9,512 nt of DNA from Bacillota bacterium (GCA_023412635.1 JAEYNI010000268.1:1-9512), one strand, 5' to 3'. Positions 1 to 5,728 are shown, counted from the stretch's first letter. Program-made: numbers and translations. The notes: generated from the sequence alone by a model not told the origin.

Positions 1-9
1 CAGTCTAAT

Positions 10-48
10 TTGTTGTAAGCCGACAAATACTATAAAATATTGAGGAGG
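10..48 (+). promoter_or_regulatory. Candidate promoter and ribosome binding site of the SLH gene
   Basis: A TATAAA hexamer at 31-36 is a plausible -10 box. The best upstream -35-like hexamer, TTGTTG at 10-15, leaves only a 15-bp spacer, so the promoter call is weak. AGGAGG at 43-48 lies 7 nt before the ATG at 56 and is a strong ribosome binding site that fixes that start. The window begins only 55 bp upstream, so the true promoter could lie outside. Confidence 0.35.
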
Positions 49-55
49 TTATAAC

Positions 56-1081
56 ATGAAGAAAAGAGTTGCAGGAATTTTATTGGCGGGACTTGTAATA
101 ATATCAACGTCATTTACATTTGCTCAGGCAAATGTGCAGAATAATAAAGCTGAAATGAAATTTATTGATATATCCGAACATTGGTCTGCTGAGGCTGTAC
201 AAAGCCTGGTACAAAAGGACGCAATACCATATGACCAGGATAAGTTTATTCCGGGGAAGGCTATTGCAAGAAGCGAATTTGCAATAATGCTTCACAGAGC
301 ATTGGATATTCAGATAAAATACTTAAAAGAACCTAATATTAAAGACTACTTTGACGATATCCGGCAGGATGACCCTTTCACTTCAGCGGTAATAGATCTT
401 GTTACAGCCAGCGTTTTTGAGGGGAAGGGCAGCTTTAAGCCTCAGGCCTCAATATCTCGAGAGGAAATGGTGCACTATGTCATGCGGGCTTATAAATATA
501 TGATGGGTGAAAAATATCCAATGATAAAAATAAGTTCTGTCTCCTTCAAGGACGCAGATAAAATTGCACCGGAATACAGCGGTGAAGTCGTCATGGCACA
601 GCATTACAAACTAATTACCGGAACAGGGAATAATTTGTTTCAACCGAAAAAATCAGCATCCCGTGCAGAAGCCGCAGTAGTTATAGATAATCTTGTAAAG
701 CTCATGGAAGAACAGAACCGTCCTGTAATCATCAAGCCTGATGCAACACTTTCAAATGAATCAATAGAAATGAAGCTCAGTATAATAAATAACACGAAGA
801 AATCAATAACTATAAATCACTCATCCGGTCAGCAATTTGATTTTGCACTGTTGGATACGGACAAAAATATCATTTACAGCTGGTCAGCTAATAAAAGCTT
901 CACAATGGCGTTGACCAGTACTACTATCGAACCCGGTAAAACCCTGGAATTCAGTGACACCTTATCAGGAGAAGCCTATACAGCCATTAAGGATAAGATT
1001 GTTTATTTAAAGGCATATATTACAGGTAAATCTGATACATTAGAAATCGACAATAACGGATATGAGATAAAAGTAAAATAG
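56..1081 (+). CDS. Exported SLH-domain protein with C-terminal BsuPI-like domain
   Basis: A 341-residue exported protein predicted to be held non-covalently on the cell wall. Residues 1-25 form a signal peptide: MKKR, a hydrophobic core, then cleavage after AQA at 23-25. Three S-layer homology repeats follow at about 36-80, 97-146 and 162-212. Each starts with an F-x-D motif (FIDIS, YFDDI, SFKDA) and ends with a SRxE-type motif (ARSEF, SREEM, SRAEA). Residues about 225-330 resemble the BsuPI fold (PF12690), with SGQQFDF at 257-263, YSWS at 274-277 and an EPGK turn at 292-295. BsuPI was named from an intracellular proteinase inhibitor of Bacillus, but most exported relatives have no known inhibitory role, so none is claimed here. 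SLH domains classically bind pyruvylated secondary cell-wall polymer. The gene appears monocistronic, bounded by the hairpin at 1121-1161. SLH assignment is secure; the BsuPI assignment is good but made by eye. Confidence 0.88.
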   Translation: MKKRVAGILLAGLVIISTSFTFAQANVQNNKAEMKFIDISEHWSAEAVQSLVQKDAIPYDQDKFIPGKAIARSEFAIMLHRALDIQIKYLKEPNIKDYFDDIRQDDPFTSAVIDLVTASVFEGKGSFKPQASISREEMVHYVMRAYKYMMGEKYPMIKISSVSFKDADKIAPEYSGEVVMAQHYKLITGTGNNLFQPKKSASRAEAAVVIDNLVKLMEEQNRPVIIKPDATLSNESIEMKLSIINNTKKSITINHSSGQQFDFALLDTDKNIIYSWSANKSFTMALTSTTIEPGKTLEFSDTLSGEAYTAIKDKIVYLKAYITGKSDTLEIDNNGYEIKVK

Positions 1082-1120
1082 CGATGATCCGAATCAATTT
1101 CTAAAAAAAGTCGCGACATA

Positions 1121-1161
1121 AAAACTCTACAGACTAAAGGGATTATTGTCTGTGGAGTTTT
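1121..1161 (+). terminator. Intrinsic terminator of the SLH gene
   Basis: A 14-bp stem, 1121-1134 with 1148-1161, has one G-U wobble and no mismatch and encloses a 13-nt loop. The left arm begins AAAA and the right arm ends TTTT, giving the A-tract and U-tract within the stem. The following bases (ATATTTG) are only moderately U-rich. It starts 39 bp after the stop codon. Confidence 0.75.
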
Positions 1162-1166
1162 ATATT

Positions 1167-1192
1167 TGTAAAGATATGTAAACTTTTGTAAA
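1167..1192 (+). repeat. Three TGTAAA direct repeats at 10-bp period
   Basis: TGTAAA occurs exactly at 1167-1172, 1177-1182 and 1187-1192, with 4-nt spacers. All copies therefore fall on one face of the helix. The last copy ends 8 bp before the candidate -35 box of the CPBP gene, a typical activator position. The pattern is seen directly; an operator role is inferred. Read on the other strand the unit is TTTACA, similar to half-sites of OmpR/PhoB-type regulators, although those commonly have an 11-bp period. Confidence 0.45.
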
Positions 1193-1200
1193 CAAAGCAA

Positions 1201-1229
1201 TTGAAATATAGTCAATGTAATAGTAATAT
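1201..1229 (+). promoter_or_regulatory. Candidate promoter of the CPBP-family gene
   Basis: TTGAAA at 1201-1206 (-35) and TAATAT at 1224-1229 (-10, 4 of 6 consensus positions) are separated by 17 bp. They lie between the upstream terminator and the ribosome binding site AGGAGGT at 1254-1260. The position and spacing are right, but in AT-rich DNA such matches are common. Confidence 0.4.
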
Positions 1230-1267
1230 TAATAGGTAACTATTGGTATTATCAGGAGGTTTATTTA

Positions 1268-2344
1268 GTGAATAATATTGAGCAACCTTTAGGCAATAAA
1301 AAGTTTCCCGGACCTGTGGCAGCAGGGATATTTTTCTCTCTGACCGCTATTTTCTTAATATATGGAGCAGAGCTTCTACCTTTTAAAAATAATTATCTTA
1401 AAAGCGGAGTAGGTGAAGTGTTGTTTGTTCTGCTGCCACCTCTGATTTTTCTTTGGATAGGCAAGTATAACATAAAAGACACATTGAAGCTGAATAAAAC
1501 AAGGCCTATCAATTACCTTATAATTGTATTCCTTGTGATTTTCGGACTCCCGGTGATTGGCGTTCTGAATGCAATAGCTCTGGGGATTATTAGATTAATA
1601 TTTGGGAAAAATCTGCCTATCGTTCAAATTCAGATACCTGATGTACCTGCACTTTTGATTACAATACTCATTGCGGGGGTTTTTGCAGGTGTTTGTGAAG
1701 AGGTCTTATTCAGAGGACTGATAAGCAAGGGCTATGCAAAGCTGGGAGTTGCGGGCTCAATCGCTCTTTCATCGATATTATTCGGGATATTGCATAGAGA
1801 TATTCAGAAGGCTGTAAGTACAATACTTTTAGGTGCGCTTTTCGGGTTTATAGTATATAGAACAAAAAGTATATATACGGGAATTGTCGCCCACTTTACC
1901 AACAATACCATAGCCGTTTTACTTACTTACGGGTCAGGCAAGATGCTTGAGAGGATGGATAACATGGGTGTGCAGCAAATGGAAAATTTTGATCTGTCGC
2001 AAATACCTACGGTATCTCTGGTAATTGTTGCTGTTTTTTACGGGGTGCTGTTCCTGGGATGTCTCGTTGGCTTTATTGGATTAATCCATGCATTTCTCAA
2101 AACCACACAAGGAAACTTCACAGCCTCATCCAATTTAACTCAGTTGACAAACAGCCAGACAGAAAATGAGAACCCTCAGGAGGGTTCGATGAAAGAAAAG
2201 AAAGGCTTAAGTGTAGGGGCTGTAATAAGTCTTTTGCCAGGGGTGCTTCTTATATTACTTGTATTTGTAGGACAGATATTTGAGTTAACGAATACAAAGT
2301 CAGGGTTATTATATACCCTTTTAAGGAATTTGGGATTAAATTAA
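1268..2344 (+). CDS. CPBP-family intramembrane metalloprotease-like protein
   Basis: A 358-residue multi-pass membrane protein of the CPBP (CAAX protease/bacteriocin-processing, Abi) family, a glutamate-type intramembrane protease fold. The three family motifs are present: EExxxR at 144-149 (CEEVLFRG), FxxxH at 172-176 (FGILH) and HFxxN at 209-213 (HFTNN), so the predicted catalytic and metal-binding residues E144, E145, R149, H176, H209 and N213 are intact. I count about eight or nine hydrophobic segments. The core ends near residue 220. Another membrane helix follows at about 248-275, then a polar Asn/Thr/Gln-rich linker (about 281-315) and a final helix (about 315-338), making it longer than minimal family members. 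The start is GTG at 1268, set by AGGAGGT 7 nt upstream. In other bacteria such proteins process peptides or confer bacteriocin immunity, but nothing adjacent identifies the substrate here. The gene stands alone. Confidence 0.87.
   Translation: MNNIEQPLGNKKFPGPVAAGIFFSLTAIFLIYGAELLPFKNNYLKSGVGEVLFVLLPPLIFLWIGKYNIKDTLKLNKTRPINYLIIVFLVIFGLPVIGVLNAIALGIIRLIFGKNLPIVQIQIPDVPALLITILIAGVFAGVCEEVLFRGLISKGYAKLGVAGSIALSSILFGILHRDIQKAVSTILLGALFGFIVYRTKSIYTGIVAHFTNNTIAVLLTYGSGKMLERMDNMGVQQMENFDLSQIPTVSLVIVAVFYGVLFLGCLVGFIGLIHAFLKTTQGNFTASSNLTQLTNSQTENENPQEGSMKEKKGLSVGAVISLLPGVLLILLVFVGQIFELTNTKSGLLYTLLRNLGLN
2171..2191 (+). other. Hairpin holding a possible internal start site
   Basis: Inside the CPBP gene, AACCCTC (2171-2177) and GAGGGTT (2180-2186) form a perfect inverted repeat. 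It encloses the ribosome-binding-site-like AGGAGGG (2178-2184), which sits 4 nt before an in-frame ATG at 2189. Starting there would give a 51-residue, single-helix membrane peptide identical to the C-terminus of the protease. This may be coincidence; no independent evidence supports internal initiation. Confidence 0.25.
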
Positions 2345-2360
2345 TTACTGAATAAATATT

Positions 2361-2399
2361 AAGGGAGTATCAATCGGGTGTCTGACTGAATACTCCCTT
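2361..2399. terminator. Bidirectional terminator between convergent genes
   Basis: A perfect 10-bp stem (AAGGGAGTAT at 2361-2370 with ATACTCCCTT at 2390-2399) encloses a 19-nt loop. On the + strand it is followed by GTTTTA; on the - strand by AATATTTATT. It lies between the stop codons of the CPBP gene (2344) and the DnaI-like gene (2403), so it can serve both. Confidence 0.78.
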
Positions 2400-2402
2400 G
2401 TT

Positions 2403-3419
2403 TTATGCTTTAATACTTCTGATATCCCTTCCTGACAAAACCAGCCTGTCGAAATGACCCATTATTCTTGAAGTAATACGTTCGGTATAGAGATCAAAAA
2501 GTTTTTTGGGGCCGAGATTTGTGGATATTATGGTTTTACATGCAGAGAGACTGTTGTTGGCCTGCCGGGTATTGAGAATGTTCAGCAGTTCGGCATATCT
2601 GGCATCACTCAGAGTTTCGGTACCAAGATCATCAATTATTAAAAGTTCTACAGTAAAAATGCTTCGGTATTTATCATTGTTATAGTTCTCTTCCTTAAAG
2701 GCCATCATTTTGTGTTCGGTAATTATATCAAACAGAATGGGAGCAGTTAAATAAAGGACAGTTCTTCCCTGGTTTAGCAGCTCCCTTGCTATACAGAGGG
2801 ATAAAAAGGTCTTTCCAACGCCTGTACGGCCACTGAAAAATAAATTTTTACAATCGGCATTGTCTATGCCAATTATAAATTCCTGACACGCCTTTTTCAC
2901 ATTAATAATGTTCTGCCTTGGAGAAATAGGGATTCCATACTTCTCCTGATCAACCTCCTCAGGATATAAAGCTTCATTAAAGTTTTTAAAGCTTTCGCTC
3001 CCATTAAGACTGATATTTGAACGAGCAAAAAGGTGATTGATTATTTGCTGCTTGTAACAGGAGCACCTTTGTGATCCGGCAGCATCGTTAATATAGCCGC
3101 TATCACAGCATTTTTCACACTGGTATTGAGGTTTAAAATAGTCAGGGCTGATATTATTAATATGTAAAATATGATTTTTTTCATCTGAAAGAAATTTCAA
3201 ACTGTGCTCAAGCTCAGCCAGAATTTCTGAGGAAGAACCGTTTGCAGCCAGAATAAGCCGGTTGTATTTGATACCTATAAAGCTTATTTCACTGTCGATT
3301 TCCATTAATCTTGGAAATCTGGCGTACAAATCAGCCTTTCGCTGCGCAGCCTGATCGGCGGACGCCTTTTGTCTTCTTTCGTATTCTCTTGCTATGATAT
3401 TATGTATATCTCTATTCAA
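2403..3419 (-). CDS. DnaC/DnaI-family AAA+ helicase-loader ATPase
   Basis: A 338-residue cytoplasmic ATPase predicted to load the replicative DNA helicase, as DnaI does in Bacillus. The N-terminal part is helical, with a charged heptad-like stretch up to about residue 95. A cysteine cluster at 101-121 (C101, C104, C105, C119, C121) matches the zinc-binding region of DnaI-type loaders. The C-terminal AAA+ domain has Walker A GRTGVGKT (197-204), Walker B LLIIDD (259-264), sensor-1 region ISTN (298-301) and an arginine-finger region ERITSRI (313-319). IstB-type transposon ATPases share this domain, but the zinc region, the adjacent DnaD-domain gene and the absence of a transposase favour the loader. 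The start is TTG at 3417-3419 with AGGAGG at 3425-3430, 5 nt upstream; no nearby in-frame ATG fits. It is second in an operon, 184 bp after the DnaD-domain gene, and that spacer is unusually structured. Confidence 0.88.
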   Translation of the reverse strand: MNRDIHNIIAREYERRQKASADQAAQRKADLYARFPRLMEIDSEISFIGIKYNRLILAANGSSSEILAELEHSLKFLSDEKNHILHINNISPDYFKPQYQCEKCCDSGYINDAAGSQRCSCYKQQIINHLFARSNISLNGSESFKNFNEALYPEEVDQEKYGIPISPRQNIINVKKACQEFIIGIDNADCKNLFFSGRTGVGKTFLSLCIARELLNQGRTVLYLTAPILFDIITEHKMMAFKEENYNNDKYRSIFTVELLIIDDLGTETLSDARYAELLNILNTRQANNSLSACKTIISTNLGPKKLFDLYTERITSRIMGHFDRLVLSGRDIRSIKA

Positions 3420-3489
3420 ATTAACCTCCTAAGCCACTTTAATGGCTTTGAGCCACATTGTGGCACAAAATAGTAATGAAAATATATAT

Positions 3490-3516
3490 CCTTTATCGCA
3501 ACGAGGCGAATAAAGG
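3490..3516 (-). terminator. Possible attenuator hairpin in the dnaD-dnaI spacer
   Basis: CCTTTAT pairs with ATAAAGG and, after a single bulged base, CGC pairs with GCG, leaving a 6-nt loop. On the - strand the hairpin is followed by an A/U-rich run (GATATATATTTTC) rather than a clean U-tract, so termination would be partial at best. Its base overlaps the anti-Shine-Dalgarno element B by 3 nt, so forming it competes with the other leader pairings. Confidence 0.35.
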
Positions 3517-3519
3517 AGG

Positions 3520-3543
3520 TTAATAGGCCATATGCGCTTTCAA
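3520..3543 (-). CDS. Possible 7-codon leader peptide
   Basis: TTG-AAA-GCG-CAT-ATG-GCC-TAT-TAA would encode MKAHMAY. GGAGG lies 5 nt upstream, exactly as for the DnaI-like gene, and the two start regions (3553-3539 and 3429-3415) agree at 14 of 15 positions. The TAA stop lies inside element B, so a ribosome finishing the leader would cover the anti-Shine-Dalgarno sequence. It is too short for any coding statistics; the support is purely architectural. Confidence 0.3.
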   Translation of the reverse strand: MKAHMAY

Positions 3544-3603
3544 ACTAACCTCCGGGGTCTGTTATTGCTTTGAGACGTAATAACGGAAAAAATTGATTTT
3601 TTA

Positions 3604-4599
3604 CTATTTATTTGTATTGGTAAAAAAATTATCGTAGTAATCGTCGTTATACTTCCTCTGCTCGAAGTTATCTCTCTGAGATTCCTTTGGAGCTTGCTTC
3701 TGAGCCTGTTGACCATTCTGGTTGTTCTGGTATTGTGCCTTAACACTTGCTTCATAGCCCAATACTTCCTGGGCATTAATAAGACCCAGCTCATGCCATT
3801 TGGTAAGTACATTATTCAGGAACTTAAAGTCAGGATTGGTCTTGCCTACAGTCTTTCTGAGGGCAATTTCAATGACCTCCATGTCATATTTGTAGTCAAT
3901 TACCCACTTTTCAACAAAATCATTTTCATATTCGGTAAGAGCTCTTCTTAGACGCAATTTTTTTATTATAGTGCCCTTAATACCTCTTACCTGAGACATT
4001 TCCTCAAAGTACTTCTCCAGGTCGAAAAAGTTTCGGATGCCCCGTCTGTGCCAATTTGAGGCAACAGCTTCAATATAGCTCTTATGGAAGGTATTGTTGT
4101 CGTGGCAATACTTGAAAAGCGTATACATTACGTCTTCATCAAACTTATACATTGTAAACCAGTTATCAATAGTCAGATACCAGTTAGGGGGCATTAGGCC
4201 CTGAAAGAATTTTGAATTAATAGCAGAAAGAGTATTATTGCGGCTCTTGTTTTTTTCAAAGTTCTCATTTGCCTGTTCCGGTGTGGATACAGTTTTTAAT
4301 CGGTATATTCGTTTGGTCTCGGTATCCTTAAGATCTATAAGTTTTATTTTATCCTCTACCCAGCTTATTACTTCAAGATTATCAAGGCTGGTAAGTGCAG
4401 CCTTAACTTCATCGAGAGACAGATTAAGTGTCTTGGCCAGCTCATCGGTAGTGGCTTTTTTATCATGTTTGCATAGAAATAGCATATAAAGATAAACCTT
4501 TATACAGGTACTGTCCATTGAAGGCATATACTGGCTGATAAAAATATCTGACACGGCTGTGTCAGAATATAGAAGCGATTTAGAATCCTCAAAATACAT
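3604..4599 (-). CDS. DnaD-domain replication initiation protein
   Basis: A 331-residue cytoplasmic DNA-binding protein of the DnaD/DnaB (Gram-positive) primosome family, expected to act with the DnaI-like ATPase in bringing helicase to origins or stalled forks. Residues about 20-95 look like a winged helix-turn-helix, with a TTDELAKTLNLSLDEVKAAL recognition-helix pattern at 50-69. Two DnaD-type helical domains follow. The first (about 130-200) carries YIEAVASNW at 175-183, matching the family YxxxIxxxxW-type signature; the second (about 217-282) carries FLNNVLTKW at 260-268. The tail from about 290 is Gln/Asn-rich and disordered, ending in an acidic/aromatic patch (YNDDYYDNFF). This winged helix plus two DnaD repeats resembles a compact Bacillus DnaB as much as DnaD, so a Bacillus gene name is not assigned. 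The ATG at 4599 follows GGGGAG (4607-4612) by 7 nt. It is the first gene of the replication operon. Confidence 0.87.
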   Translation of the reverse strand: MYFEDSKSLLYSDTAVSDIFISQYMPSMDSTCIKVYLYMLFLCKHDKKATTDELAKTLNLSLDEVKAALTSLDNLEVISWVEDKIKLIDLKDTETKRIYRLKTVSTPEQANENFEKNKSRNNTLSAINSKFFQGLMPPNWYLTIDNWFTMYKFDEDVMYTLFKYCHDNNTFHKSYIEAVASNWHRRGIRNFFDLEKYFEEMSQVRGIKGTIIKKLRLRRALTEYENDFVEKWVIDYKYDMEVIEIALRKTVGKTNPDFKFLNNVLTKWHELGLINAQEVLGYEASVKAQYQNNQNGQQAQKQAPKESQRDNFEQRKYNDDYYDNFFTNTNK

Positions 4600-4932
4600 T
4601 TATTTACTCCCCAATGTTTTTTTTACGGTACCCTGGTTACTTCAATTTCATCGGAATATAGACCGTTTCACGTCAATTAAAAGTAATCATGTAAATATTA
4701 TAACATATAAAGTTTCATTGATATTAAATGTTTATCATTTTAATGAAAATCAGTGCAGTAAAAATATAACAATTTTAAGACGTGTTACTTGAAGCTGATT
4801 TAATTGAATAAAAAAATATATAAAGTTAAGTATGAATAATCTTCAATTGTTATTTTTTATATTATGTGTTTATTTTATCAAACAGAGGGTATAACTATAT
4901 CATAAAACTTAAAAAATTTACTGGAGGTATAC
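4600..4932. other. Divergent AT-rich control region, dnaD-type gene and ferritin
   Basis: This 333-bp stretch has no gene I can support. It must hold the promoters of both divergent genes. The replication-operon promoter is the better supported one (4697-4705). Near the ferritin gene, TATAAC at 4890-4895 is a possible -10 box but has no convincing -35 partner. GGAGG at 4923-4927 is the ferritin ribosome binding site. A 7-bp inverted repeat (TTTCATT 4713-4719, AATGAAA 4742-4748) and a 9-bp one (4766-4774 with 4845-4853) are present but could occur by chance in DNA this AT-rich. Confidence 0.6.
4697..4705 (-). promoter_or_regulatory. Extended -10 promoter of the replication operon
   Basis: On the - strand the bases read TGTTATAAT, a perfect TATAAT (4697-4702) preceded by the TGn extension (4703-4705). 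The hexamer 17 bp upstream is not a good -35, which an extended -10 can compensate for. Transcription would start near 4690, giving a leader of about 90 nt before the ATG at 4599. Confidence 0.55.
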
Positions 4933-5448
4933 ATGCTTAGCGAAAGAATAAATAAATTGATAAATGAACAAATTCAAAAAGAATTTTATTCGGCTTATTT
5001 ATATTTAGGAATGGAAGCATACTTTTCAAACTTAAATCTAGACGGCTTTGCCAACTTTTTCAGGATTCAGGTACAGGAAGAGCGTGATCATGCAATGAAA
5101 TTCTTTGATTATATAAATCAAAAAGGAGGAACGGTTGAGCTTTTGCAGATAAATGCACCTGACGCAAAATTTGAATCTGCAGAGGAAATATTCGCCATGA
5201 CTCTCAATCATGAACAGTTTGTAACCCAATCGATATATAATATAGTCAATGCAGCAATGGATGAGAAGGATCATGCTACAAACACTTTTCTGCAGTGGTT
5301 TGTTACAGAGCAGGTAGAAGAAGAATCAACCATGGAGAAGTATTTGAGAAAGCTTCAGCTAATTAAAAATGATCCAAACGGACTATTTATGCTGGATGCT
5401 GAGATGGCACAGAGAGTTTATACTCCACCTGCGGCAGAAACTGTTTAA
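4933..5448 (+). CDS. ftnA: Non-haem ferritin (FtnA type)
   Basis: A 171-residue ferritin subunit; the family forms 24-subunit shells that oxidise Fe(II) and store it as mineral. Every ferroxidase ligand known from E. coli FtnA is present at the same residue number: E17, E50, H53, E94, Q127 and E130. The additional site residues E49, E126 and E129 and the conserved Y24 are also present. The four-helix-bundle length and the C-terminal short helix are normal, and there is no haem-ligand methionine pattern or extension suggesting bacterioferritin or Dps. The ATG at 4933 follows GGAGG (4923-4927) by 5 nt. The gene is monocistronic, divergent from the replication operon and convergent with oppA. 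I could not find a credible Fur or PerR site, so regulation is unresolved. Confidence 0.95.
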   Translation: MLSERINKLINEQIQKEFYSAYLYLGMEAYFSNLNLDGFANFFRIQVQEERDHAMKFFDYINQKGGTVELLQINAPDAKFESAEEIFAMTLNHEQFVTQSIYNIVNAAMDEKDHATNTFLQWFVTEQVEEESTMEKYLRKLQLIKNDPNGLFMLDAEMAQRVYTPPAAETV

Positions 5449-5458
5449 GCCAATTTGC

Positions 5459-5490
5459 ATTAATTACACGCAATAATTAGTTTTTCTTTT
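5459..5490 (+). terminator. Weak candidate terminator of ferritin
   Basis: ATTAATTA (5459-5466) can pair with TAATTAGT (5474-5481), an all-A/U stem apart from one G-U wobble, with a 7-nt loop. A T-rich tract, TTTTTCTTTT, runs from 5481 to 5490. The U-tract is good but the stem is weak, so some transcripts may read into the inverted repeat that starts at 5492. Confidence 0.4.
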
Positions 5491-5491
5491 G

Positions 5492-5630
5492 AACCACATT
5501 CCAAGCAGCCCTGATGACTGGCGATTGATTTTTATCATTATTCGCAGAGACATTCAAGTTTTGCGGTTGTTAATATATATGTATTATATGTCAACAATCG
5601 CCAGTCATTAAGGTTGCAGGAACTGTGGTT
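5492..5630. repeat. 139-bp imperfect inverted repeat (long hairpin)
   Basis: The core is a perfect 14-bp pair, 5514-5527 with 5595-5608. Outward, pairing continues with a few mismatches and bulges: GCAGCC (5505-5510) with GGTTGC (5612-5617, one wobble), TTCC (5499-5502) with GGAA (5619-5622), and AACCACA (5492-5498) with TGTGGTT (5624-5630). The central 67 nt are AT-rich with a further short pairing (CGCA 5543-5546, TGCG 5562-5565). TTTTCTT flanks both ends (5482-5488, 5629-5635), possibly a target duplication but low in complexity. It could be a MITE-like element or a structured RNA. There is no ORF inside. Confidence 0.6.
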
Positions 5631-5695
5631 TTCTTGTCTCGAGCTGACACATTTTCTGCCTGAAATAACAAATCAAAGAGTTCCCGGTATAATAA

Positions 5696-5728
5696 ACAAG
5701 CCCCCTGAGCAATAATCAGGGGGCTTGT
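5696..5728. terminator. Strong bidirectional terminator, oppA/ferritin side
   Basis: A perfect 13-bp GC-rich stem (ACAAGCCCCCTGA at 5696-5708, TCAGGGGGCTTGT at 5716-5728) has a 7-nt loop. It is followed by TTTATTAT on the - strand and ATTATTTC on the + strand. It lies 57 bp beyond the oppA stop codon and is the probable end of the opp transcript. It would also stop read-through from ferritin. Confidence 0.85.

Larger units (their letters stand above)
3420..3603 (-). promoter_or_regulatory. Structured leader upstream of the DnaI-like gene
   Basis: Read in the direction of transcription, this 184-nt spacer contains three related elements. A is GGAGGTTA at 3553-3546, B is ATTAACCTCCT at 3524-3514, and C is AGGAGGTTAAT at 3430-3420, which includes the ribosome binding site of the DnaI-like gene. 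B is perfectly complementary to C over 11 nt and to A over 8 nt, so A:B and B:C pairing exclude each other. Hairpins lie at 3490-3516 (10 bp with one bulge), 3452-3464 (6 bp, 1-nt loop) and 3431-3448 (6 bp, 6-nt loop); the last abuts the ribosome binding site. A further 6-bp inverted repeat is at 3561-3566/3579-3584. It matches no riboswitch class I recognise. Structure is seen; function is inferred. Confidence 0.5.

Noticed and set aside
2403..3419. IstB-type transposition helper ATPase
   Set aside because: There is no IstA transposase, no terminal repeats, and the cysteine cluster plus DnaD-domain partner fit a helicase loader.
3586..3602. A-run and T-run (AAAAAATTGATTTTTT type) as a terminator for the DnaD-domain gene
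   Set aside because: The stem would be purely A-T with a 4-nt loop and no GC, too unstable for an intrinsic terminator.
3540..3812. 90-codon - strand frame overlapping the 3' end of the DnaD-domain gene
   Set aside because: It overlaps the Gln-rich tail of the real gene in another frame, and the product is low-complexity and Arg/Thr/Ile-rich.
4719..4737. TGATA-N9-TATCA dyad suspected as a Fur-type iron box for ferritin
   Set aside because: The arm spacing does not fit the 7-1-7 Fur pattern. It is almost 200 bp from the ferritin start, nearer the replication-operon promoter, and such dyads are frequent in AT-rich DNA.
4559..4792. 77-codon + strand frame over the start of the DnaD-domain gene and the intergenic DNA
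   Set aside because: It has no ribosome binding site, covers the promoter of the replication operon, and its product has no family resemblance.
4890..4906. Possible PerR box near ferritin (TATAACTATATCATAAA)
   Set aside because: The two halves are not adequately complementary compared with TTATAAT-N-ATTATAA.
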